From Favolaschia claudopus (Eukaryota; Basidiomycota; Agaricomycetes; Agaricales; Mycenaceae), in the NCBI GenBank assembly GCA_037176885.1, contig JAWWNJ010000121.1, positions 496,001 to 560,000 of the forward strand: a DNA stretch of 64,000 nucleotides. Reading direction: 5' to 3'. A model generated the notes under the pieces. That model was not told where the DNA came from. It saw nothing but the letters and a program-made list of their open reading frames with translations, and did not search any database. Position numbers and translations under genes: made by a program. Positions 31,601 to 39,586 of this stretch are shown here, one piece after another. Every line of letters begins with the position of its first letter. Position 1 is the first letter of the stretch.

Positions 31601-32869
31601 GAAGCAGATGTATTTTGGTACATTGCGTCTTGCGACGCTTGCCAAAACCGACAACATACACTGTTGAAAGTCCCGCCAGTTTTGACCCATACTCCAAGTC
31701 TATTTCAGGTCATCCATACCGATGTAATGGTAATGGGGCAAGTGTCCAATAAATGTGGACTAGTTGTTGATGCGAGGGACTCTTTGAGTTCCTGGTTAGA
31801 AGCGAGACCGCTTGTGAGAGACACGGCTCACGCAATTGGAATGTTCCTATTTGAAGAAATCATTTGCCGTTGGGGTTGCCCAAAGCAGATTGTAACGGAT
31901 AATGCGGGGCAGTTCAAGAAAGCTGTGGAATGGTTGAAACAGAAATACGGAATACCAAATATTCAGATTTCACCATACAACTCTCAAGCGAACGGGAAGA
32001 TTGAAAGTGGACACTTCCAAATGCGTCAGGCATTGTTCAAAGCGACTGGCAAGAACCCATCCAAATGGTTCTGGTTCTTCCATGTTATGCTTTGGTCAGA
32101 CAGAGTTACGGTTAGAAAAGGATTAGGTTGTTCACCTTATTTTGCGGTCACTGGAGCGCATCCAATTCTACCGTTGGATATTGAGGAAGCTACTTGGTTG
32201 GTTGAAATACCAGGTCGAGTGTTGACGACCGCGGAACTGATAGGGCTAAGAGCCAGAGCTTTAGCAAAGCATGTTGCCCATGTTGAACACATGAGGAAGC
32301 GTGTAGATCATGCTAAAATGGTTCAAGTCCGTAAACTCGAACGGTACAATGAACATACGATTAAAAACTATGATTTCAAACCGGGAGATCTGGTTCTCGT
32401 GCGCCATACTGAAGTAGAGAAATCTCTGAACTCTAAGATGGATCAGAAGGGGAGATACCTTGGCCCAATGGTTGTTATAAGACGTACCAAGGGAGGAGCG
32501 TATATCCTAGCTGAAATGAACGGCGCGTTATTCCATGACAGGATAGCCGCGGGGCGTGTGGTTCCATACTTAGCACGTCGCCGAATGCAAATTCCGCTCA
32601 ACATCCAAAAGTTTATTGATGTATCTACGGAGACACTCGAAAAGCTAGTGGACGATATTCCCGCGGAAGGGGAAAAGACAAAGGAGCGCAGCTCAAAGAA
32701 GATAAAGGATCTAGCCTTCGATAAAGTAAATATAAGGGTAACACCTGAAGACTTCGAAAAGGCTGAGTCCTCAGAATCGGAGACTGGGAACGATGAAGAT
32801 GAAGCAGAGTCGGACGATGAGCCAAAAGAGTCGGTTGGTCCTAGACGGTCCAAACGCAGGAAGCATTAA
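28607..32869 (+). CDS. pol: Element 2 Pol: RT, RNase H, integrase
   Basis: A frame of about 1420 codons, -1 to protease. TTTTT at 28604-28608 inside the overlap would allow a one-base backward slip. A basic Lys-rich tract from an AAG microsatellite (about 29047-29090) precedes RT. Numbering from 28607, the RT box is YIDD at 473-476. RNase H follows (IQVDTSWRAVG, then VETDALYIKG). Integrase has an HHCC finger (HDSLGHRG, then CDACQ) and the triad D1039, D1098, E1133, with D-X34-E spacing. A GPY-like module (KGRYLGPMVVIRR) is present, but no chromodomain; the tail is acidic, then basic. All catalytic residues are present. Pol ends 56 bp from the end of the convergent minus-strand gene. Confidence 0.92.
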   Translation: MQVFEELKDGGEVMAAFEYNDHGELVCTGYGLPKDGDVVTQDDRTMAYLLASRDAFAGDKNASVLLNQYAGQVEKDKGTDVFLFTESGSPGSPRKSNRGKHAPNPGDSSAKSAFAYMERDSRVNDDKDSSAEAADRAPKVNRRKRKYKKKKKKKKSKKTSKAEGAKTVPAAKGKLNFEVPVPEVPREQFIFGNLGISMGKQRVFATKKYKPVAEKIKPILGKVDEKFRIVRNITGDPLKDMPKIETDIPEIHPVGRYTAERMEAFEKTHNTGFLLPEEMKLLHHFMMLHNEHFAWEEDERGQFKHEYFPPVDMPVVPHTPWVCSQIPIPPGHFEEFCRIIKSKLDAGVYEPSNSSYRSPIFAVIKKDGKSLRIVHALERLNEVTIQHSGVPPATEKLAEHFAGRACGASLDMFVGYDNRDLAESSRDYTTFQTPFGALRLVKLPMGWTNSVPVFHEDVCTILRDEMPHVTIPYIDDVPVRGGPTRYETKDGDWERIAANPGIRRFIWEHLENLNRVVTRMAYAGGTFSGKKLVLCADEFEVVGHICSYRGRIPDPKRVDVINNWGSCDSFTQVKAYLGTVGVLRSFIEGYGDIVAPINELTKKDVPFVWTADCDEAQAKIRERLRNCPALKPLRYDWDSDIVIQVDTSWRAVGIIIYQLDPDDPKKKYFARFASITLGKTEANYSQPKRELYGLMRALEAMYYWIFGARKLVVETDALYIKGMLKNPGMGPNATINRWIEKILMFHFKLKHVPGEKFAPDGLSRRDPFPGDEQFKNSEEGYDQNEPPEDHEDVSAEGPQPLDFEDFKHLIDTRGGYFQSEEEQPEIVDVDAVCMDDFQRDCESARMTEANLARARREAYSKENKQIPEYILMTEPLIPNLELKWDESKREPYDEEHRSDWMKKRDAKLPLVKEWLADPMKRPAGMNDDAEYRSFMRFASHFFLKGGRMYKKSFGTANQLVVDKEHRMYMMKAAHDSLGHRGSYATRELITLRFWWPGIEADVFWYIASCDACQNRQHTLLKVPPVLTHTPSLFQVIHTDVMVMGQVSNKCGLVVDARDSLSSWLEARPLVRDTAHAIGMFLFEEIICRWGCPKQIVTDNAGQFKKAVEWLKQKYGIPNIQISPYNSQANGKIESGHFQMRQALFKATGKNPSKWFWFFHVMLWSDRVTVRKGLGCSPYFAVTGAHPILPLDIEEATWLVEIPGRVLTTAELIGLRARALAKHVAHVEHMRKRVDHAKMVQVRKLERYNEHTIKNYDFKPGDLVLVRHTEVEKSLNSKMDQKGRYLGPMVVIRRTKGGAYILAEMNGALFHDRIAAGRVVPYLARRRMQIPLNIQKFIDVSTETLEKLVDDIPAEGEKTKERSSKKIKDLAFDKVNIRVTPEDFEKAESSESETGNDEDEAESDDEPKESVGPRRSKRRKH

Positions 32870-32925
32870 AGATTGTGGTGGTATGCGCCTCTGTAATCTT
32901 AAATTAGAACTTCTCCGCGGAAGGA

Positions 32926-33669
32926 TTAAAATGGGAGAGCGTACTTGTCAGGCGATTCGACGGAGTGAATGGAGATGCCAGGAGGAAGGAGCTTGGACAT
33001 ACGAAGCTCGACGAAGCCGAGGGCGGAGTTGTCGTAGCCGTGAAGGATGAGTTCCTTGCGCATGTAGGCGAGTTCATGAAGATCATCGATCTTGTTGACC
33101 GCTTTGATGAACTGGGCCTTGCGAGCCTTGATGGAAAACTCATGGTGGTAGGCGAAAGCTTCGTCAAGCTGGTTAAGCATGGTCTCCAGGTCGACGGTGC
33201 TGCGACCGAAGATGATAGCTGAAGGGGAGGATTAGCGAGGAATAAGTCTGGACATCTATAAATGGACGCACCAGGACCTCCGCGCTTCTTCCAACTTTCG
33301 ATCATCTTGTCCTTGCTGGTGAAGTCGCAAGGATGGAATTGAATAAGACAGTTGTGGCAAGGAGGACCCCAACTAGTAGGAGCGCAAGGCTCGACGTTGT
33401 GTTTCTTGGCGCAGCAAGAGCACTGTTCAGTCGGCTGGTGATAAAAATAGATCAGTCGAAGTTGAAAGTAACAAGTACTAAGGACGCACCTTATTATCTT
33501 CCATAAGATAGATGGCAGCTTGAAACTTGGGAAGGATCTCGCTGACCGGGACTATGATATCGCGTGCGAAGGCTGCGAGGACTGCGGCAGGATCCATTTC
33601 GTCGGGGCTGTCGTAGAGATAATCGTAGTAGTCGTCGTTCTCTTCGTCGTCTAAGCCGTGGATGCTCAT
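32926..33669 (-). CDS. Antisense gene B of element 2: six-cysteine cluster protein (211 aa)
   Basis: Three exons, 33669-33490, 33434-33272 and 33218-32926, with introns of 55 and 53 nt starting GTGCGT and ending CAG; phases join into 211 codons. Residues 1-60 are acidic (DDEENDDYYDYLYD). Residues 65-96 hold C65-X2-C68-X8-C77-X8-C86-X2-C89-X6-C96, close to the fungal Zn2Cys6 pattern but with eight instead of six residues in the first loop. The rest is helical (LDEAFAYHHEFSIKARK). I do not recognise a named family. A zinc-binding nucleic-acid-binding protein is inferred. It ends tail-to-tail with pol. Note the unusual strand: it is transcribed against the genomic RNA. Confidence 0.75.
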
Positions 33670-34254
33670 GCAAAGAGAAAAGAATATTATGGGAGAAAAC
33701 GTTCCTATGAGGCACTGTTTAAATAGTAAACACTGCTGAGGAGATGTCTTGCCTGTGATTATTTGAATCAGATTTTGTATTGATCATAAGCGGGACGGCG
33801 GAAAGTAAAGGAGTGAGACTTGAAGTCTAGGCTTGCCGAGACTTGGAGGCGCAAATGATCCAGTGGAATAAGGACTTCAAGGAGCATGTAGGCGGTCACG
33901 GCAATGGTGTCGTTCACAAAACGGCTTCCGCGGCGGCTTGAAGTACTTGAGAAGTTGAAGTAGAACTGAACGATTGGAGTTCTATTTTTAGAATTCTGAG
34001 CGCGGAAAAAGAGTCTTACCACTCCTGAGATGTCCAAGAGACTGCGGGAAATCGGACGAAGTTGGCTTGACAAAACAATTGTATTGCAAGCACTGCTAAG
34101 TATATACGAGACACCCGGGGATTTGGACAGTTGCTGGTTGAACAGCAAATATGTGCGGTTGAACGCACGACGATACGATAGGGAACACAGAGAGTCGACG
34201 GTTTATGTGTCTAAAGAGCGAAGGCACATAGGTATATAGGCCGCGGAAGGACGA

Positions 34255-35953
34255 TCAAGTCTAGAAGGCGGAAAGGTTTAACTGGAGAGCTATAAAAATA
34301 AACGCAGAGACATACCGCGGAACTAGCGGGGCGCATAATGGGATCCTCGTTGTCGGCATGATGGATCTTCATGAGCTGCTCGAGCTGGTCATCCATCTCC
34401 TCGTAGGCGCGAAGCCAGTAGCGATACTTGAAGGAAGCGGCGGCCATGTTGCGGCGGAGGTAGCGCTCCCGAGCCTTGAAACCTTGCGCGTCCAAGTGCT
34501 TGAGTTGGTTCTGAGAAACCTTCCAGGTCTTGTTGACATCGTCCGGATGCATGATGGCGATGAGGTCCTTGTCCATGGAGTCTATAATAAAATTTAGACG
34601 AAATTAGATCAAGGAGAAGATGAACTCGTACCAGGGACTTTGGGCTCGTAGTCGAGGTCGACGTCATCCGGTTCGGTACGGGCACGCTTGTTGCTGCGGT
34701 TGGACACAGGGTTCAACGACAAAGCAGGCTATGAGCGAGAATTAAGCAGAGAAACAGAGTTGACGAATATTTCACGCACCATAAGTGGTTCCGCGGGCGC
34801 CATCTACAACAATTGATGAACGTTAAGCGAGAATTCAACCGTGGGATATGGGTTACGTACCTTCTCGTCCTCGTCAGGACAAGTGGAAGATGTGTCGGAG
34901 TTCTTCGCCTTGGGGCCTTTGCCCTAATGAAAACGATGTTATAAAAATAGAACAGAGTGAAAAGGCGAACGCACAGGAACTTTACGAACATTTTTGAACA
35001 TGTCCTCTGGAACGGGATCGTCAATGATGCGCACGGATTTGCCGTCGTCTTGAGGAGCCTTACCGGCAGGGATACCGTCCTTGGGTTTGACAGGGCAGTT
35101 GTCCTGGCCGTGCTGGTGAGAAGAGCAAGACGAACAAACGGAAATCTGGGTGAATGAAGAGGAAAGTGCAGAGGGATAAAAATAGACGCACAGTGTCGTT
35201 CTTGACCTTGGGCGCACTATTCTTCTGGAAGGAGAGACCAGGGGGCAAAGAGGGGCCTCCTGCGCGATAGTTGGCTCCCATGGCAGCGATATAGAGAGGG
35301 TTGATTCTACCTTCGTCCTTGTCGAGATTCATCTGGAGTTGGTTAATACCATAGATAATCTTCGTAACGTCTGAGGAATACCTGATCAGCGACGGAAGCT
35401 TCCTCCGCGGAGTCGTCGTCCCCGGAATCGTCGATGACTTCAACAGACTTACCCTGCATTATAGAGGACAGTTCAGGACCAGGAGGCATGCGACGAACAC
35501 GAGAAAGCACCTGTTGAACTTGAGCCTTAGCACGGTGGCCCTTGATGGCTGCCGCGGCCTTGTCGCGCTTGCTATTCTTGGCGTTGTGGTAGTTGTTGAG
35601 CATGCGGTCGATAGCGCCAAGCTGGGAAGTAGGGATCTTGAACTTGGAGATCTTGTACTCGTCCCTCATAGCGTTGGAGGCGGCAGTAAGAGCAGTGACG
35701 ACCTTCTCGTTGGAGGGGTGCTGAAGGGACTGAGCGAATAGTTTGAAGTCCGACTAAAAATAGCACAGAGTCAGCGCGAAAAGCGTTTGGGCATGCAAAA
35801 ATATGGACGAACCGCCGCGGCTGCGAACGTGCTGAGCGTAGAGTGAATGACAGCCGCAGGGAGAGAGTCTCTGAGGGCGACGACCCGTTGAAAGTCGCGT
35901 TCAGCTTCAAGGATAAGGTTGGACGCTTCGATGAGCGCAGAGCGTGGTGCCAT
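34255..35953 (-). CDS. Antisense gene A of element 2: CCHC zinc-knuckle protein (~426 aa)
   Basis: Nine exons read cleanly: 35953-35813, 35753-35382, 35332-35192, 35145-34975, 34923-34861, 34803-34780, 34728-34632, 34581-34316 and a last 6-nt exon, 34260-34255. The eight introns are 46-59 nt. The predicted protein has about 426 residues: a helical N-terminus (ASNLILEAERDFQRVV), a basic Lys/Ala region, an acidic Asp/Ser/Glu stretch, and a zinc knuckle CX2CX4HX4C (C222, C225, H230, C235). After that come acidic, Lys/Pro-rich sequence and a helical C-terminus (SFKYRYWLRAYEEMDDQLEQL). It has no known family that I can name; a nucleic-acid-binding accessory protein is inferred. The final exon choice is the least certain part. 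Confidence 0.7.
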
Positions 35954-36974
35954 GGCATGCGATGAAGGCCTGTAGGCGACGAAGAAATGAGCAGAGAACA
36001 GAAGTCAATTTATAGTTTTGACTAGGAGAGCTTGGTTAAATTGTTAATGACCGGCTACGATCGTGAAAACGAGCCAAGGCTGTTGGTTGCACCTCTAACT
36101 GAATTGAATATGCGAGGACGCATCTTTTTTCTTTAGTGAGGGGGAGAATATAGAGCAACAGACAACCGCGGGAGGGTATTGCGCCACCGCGGGCCTTGCA
36201 AATTTACCCATAAAGAGACAGGGAAATTGCTAAAATTAGACGATTTAGAGCTGGAGCGTTGCCAAAGCCAAGTTGCGGAAGAGTTTTAAGGCTGAATAAT
36301 GTCGATCGGTTCCTATACGATCGATTTTAAGAGGCAGTTAGGGATGATAGTGGTTATTCTATTAAGCAAGAGGCTTGTGGAATATACATGCGGGAGTACA
36401 GAGCTCTACTTTAAGTATACGTTCAGAGGTACTTGAAAGAGAGAAAGATAAACTGTGCTAAAAATAGCCCGCGGGGAGCCAGAAAAAGAGATTTTGGCTA
36501 GAGTAACTTTTTGACGACTTGTAAGAAAAAGTGTCAGGGAGTGTCAGAGATGACTTCTGATGGAAGTTAAGGAGAAATTTAAAAGACGGTATTTTTGGAG
36601 TAGGGAAGATGGACTTGACGAATTTTCGTAAAAAGAATATTCGGCAATCTCCGGAAACTGATGATGAACAGTTGATGGCCTTCAAGCCAGTAATTGATCT
36701 GATCACTCAGTTGTTCTCACAGTTCAAACAATATAGACAGATGAAGTGCTTTTGCGCACTGTGCAATTGAGATCCAAGCTACCCTAAGTTTTACAGGATA
36801 AACTAAGGGAGGATCTAGAGATACTATGGCTATTTAACAATGGTCTTTAGTAAAACAAAAAAATATCTTCGAAAGTTTATAGACTAGAAGAGGATAGTCT
36901 GTACAAAGTGCGGTGTAGATATAAGCAAAAGAAAAAGCGTCGTGCGAAGCCAAGAGACGAGTCCCACCAACCCC
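35954..36974. other. Noncoding spacer inside element 2 between antisense genes A and C
   Basis: No open frame worth calling in this 1.0 kb. As the upstream region of gene A it probably holds its promoter and the 3' end of gene C. Three CCGCGG sites are present (36166, 36187, 36469). The one at 36469 follows TAAAAATAG, a pairing also seen at 39465-39484. Confidence 0.55.
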
Positions 36975-38751
36975 CTACCGCTTGCGCTTAGCTCCCGAGC
37001 TGCTCCCCTCCTCGCGATCAGGAGAAGGTGGACGGGCGGAAGCAGGCTTGGGGTTGGGCTTGTCGAAAACCTCGGCAGAGCTAAAAGCTGCGATGGGCTT
37101 CGGACGAGAGCCAGACGAACCGCCCGCGGGCGCAGAGACAGACGAACCACCGGAAGGAGGTGGAGGAGCCGTCAGCAAACGCTGATCAGGAGGCGGCGCC
37201 GCCGGTGGGTGATGAGAAAAGTCCTTTGGAAGGGGCCCGACCGAGAAACGGTTGGAGATCTGCTGGTGGTAAACATGCCCCGTCACGTTGCCGTCGTCGT
37301 CTTTCTGCGGAATGGGACCCGTGGTTGGGTGGTCGTCCAGGACGCGGAGCTCGGCGTCCATGATGTTGGACTTCATGAAGACGCTGTGGTACATATCCCG
37401 GATGGTCTGGGCGTCGACACGGTTTTCAAACAAGTCGTCGAAAGTATTGTTACCGAGGGCCTCGTCGATGCGTTGGAAGTGGAAAGCGGCGTCGCTGTGA
37501 CCGTGATTGAAGCGTTTAAGGGCGCGCGCGTACAAAGCTGCCTGGATCTGCAGCTCGTGGGTGTCCACCAACAAGTTGGTGAACTGTTGGGCAAGCTGAT
37601 GGGGCGACACGTTCCAATACGGGAGCAACTGCTCGAAGAGCAGACGGAGCTGATTGGAGTCCGACGTGTACGAGCAGCGATAGTGCTTGTCGGCACAGAA
37701 CGTGCACACTTCGCTGCCGCGGGCACGAACACAAGGTCGACCATGGGCGGCGCAGGTTGCACACGGAAAGTTCTCCGGCGAGAACCACGGCCCGGACGAG
37801 ACGCTCTGCACGATGGCTGTTGGGATCTGAAGCAAGGCCAAAGGTGGCGGAGCGGTGCCTAAAAACAAGTTAGACACAGAAGAATGAAAGCAAAAAAGAA
37901 ACGTACCATCAGGCGGAAGCGCACGGAAGTGCTCGAGAAGCTGCATTCTAGTTGAGATGGGCTCGGGGTCCGGCGTAGTTGCCGCGGGAGCCTCAGACTC
38001 AGGCTCGGGCGTAGGAGTAAACATGTCGCTCAAATCCTGGCGGAAAGTTAGAAAGAAAGATAAATGTAAAGAGATGACGAACCTTTCCGGAGGTTTTAGC
38101 CTTTTTGAGCGGAGGATTGTCGAGTTCGTCGTCAGAAAAGTCGAGTTCAGGCGCTGCCGCAACGAGGTGTGGAATTTGGAAAGAAGAAGACAGGCAAAGA
38201 GTTTCGGTGTTGGCTGAGAGACGAAGCTGGGTTTCGGCAGACGGGCGGATTGCCCGATACACTGGAATTAGGGCCCCTTGACCGGGCACGGATTTGGCGA
38301 TGCCTTTGAGGACGTCGGAGACACAAACGAGGAAAGTCTCGACGACGTCGGGGATGTCGCTAAAGTCTTTGCGGTAGTCGAGCTGAGATAGCAAAAGAAG
38401 AGTTAGTTAAAGAAAAAGGAAGACGGCACAACGACGTACGAGTATGGGCTTCAAACGATGAATGGCCTTAAGCTGCTCCGCGTCGGGTGTGGCAGTCGAG
38501 GGATCGTCAAAGAAAGTTACGAGGAGACGAGCGTCGTCGGTGTCAAAAGGCGCCCAGTACTGAGCCAAAGGGTCGTCGTCGAGCACCTCGGTAATGACTG
38601 GGACGCTGTCACGCCCAGGACCACCGCGTGGAGCACCCCCGCGCCCTCGACCCTTGGCCTTGGGGCCACGACTGGCTGGCGAAGCGATGGACGAGTTGCG
38701 CGTGGAACGGCGCGTCGCTGCTGACGAAGTGGTGGACTTGTTGGATACCAT
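36975..38751 (-). CDS. Antisense gene C of element 2: Zn2Cys6-spaced cluster protein (~541 aa)
   Basis: Four exons, 38751-38440, 38382-38083, 38036-37907 and 37858-36975, joined by introns of 57, 46 and 48 nt with GTACGT/GTTCGT donors, give 541 codons; an in-frame TTG or ATG further up (to 38817) could add 22. The N-terminus is basic (SRGPKAKGRGRGGAPRGG). Exon 3 adds a Pro/Glu-rich stretch. Residues 180-209 hold C180-X2-C183-X6-C190-X8-C199-X2-C202-X6-C209, exactly the spacing of a fungal Zn2Cys6 binuclear cluster, though with fewer basic residues between cysteines than usual. A helical region follows (LRLLFEQLLPYWNV and beyond), then a Pro/Ser-rich tail ending AKRKR, a likely nuclear signal. 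A DNA-binding regulator is inferred, with CCGCGG as its candidate site. Confidence 0.75.
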
Positions 38752-38817
38752 ACCGGCGACAAGCACCAGGGTTGATCGATGGGTAGTGGAAGTTGTAAGG
38801 AAACCAGAAGAGGACAC

Positions 38818-39576
38818 TACTCAACGACGTAGGCGTCGAGGAGCGCAAGTTGGACGATGTAGAGAAACCAAGAAGAGGCCACAGGGTGTAACAGACACTG
38901 TGTGTGGTGGTGGTAAAAGGGAAGGAAGAATGTGGGCGCTAAGAAGGCGCACCCACAGCCTATAAGTCGAGACGGACTTAGAGAAATTTTCAAGAAGGAC
39001 TTACACGCAGTCAGAGGAATGAATTAGATCTCGATTTAATATCCCTGATAGAAGTCCTAGAGAGTTTGAAGAAGACGCCGCAGTAATTAGAAGAAAGATT
39101 AGGTTTGATGGAAAACCTATTCTGGTTTCTATTGAGTTGCTGGCCACGGCGAGACTGATAAGCCGGCGAATGATAAGATAACAAGGAAAATGAGGCGTAC
39201 CTAGGATTAGGGTTATCGCTTGGACCAGCAGAAGCGAGAAAAATTGACCAAGTCAAGGAAATTGAGGACAAGAGCTGAAAAGCCCCTGTCTACGATTTTC
39301 AGACAGGAAATGTCAATGACGTCATATGCCGTAATTGTGATTGGCGTCCGCGGAAGCAACTGTCTAAATTAACAGACGGAACGTTTTAGCGAGTAGTGCA
39401 GGAGGACTTGACTAAAAACAAGTTGCTCGAGGAAAAAGGGACAGTGAAGTAGTTTGCAGTTGGTCTAAAAATAGACGTCCGCGGGAGTTGTCATCCTTGC
39501 GGTCCACTTAATTTAAAGCCAAAAATAAGCACGAATTTTGGTGCAGGCTATAGACCGGGGACGGTCTAGATTTAGT
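38818..39576. other. Noncoding region upstream of antisense gene C
   Basis: No gene. It probably includes the promoter of gene C. Two CCGCGG sites occur close together (39348 and 39479); the second is preceded by TCTAAAAATAGACG. Confidence 0.5.
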
Positions 39577-39586
39577 GAAGGGGAGA
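39577..39586 (+). other. Polypurine tract of element 2
   Basis: GAAGGGGAGA abuts the TG of the 3' LTR and would prime plus-strand DNA synthesis. Confidence 0.88.

Noticed and set aside
36942..37862. 306-codon plus-strand frame opposite antisense gene C
   Set aside because: It mirrors the last exon of gene C; the minus-strand frame has splice sites, the cysteine cluster and sensible composition.
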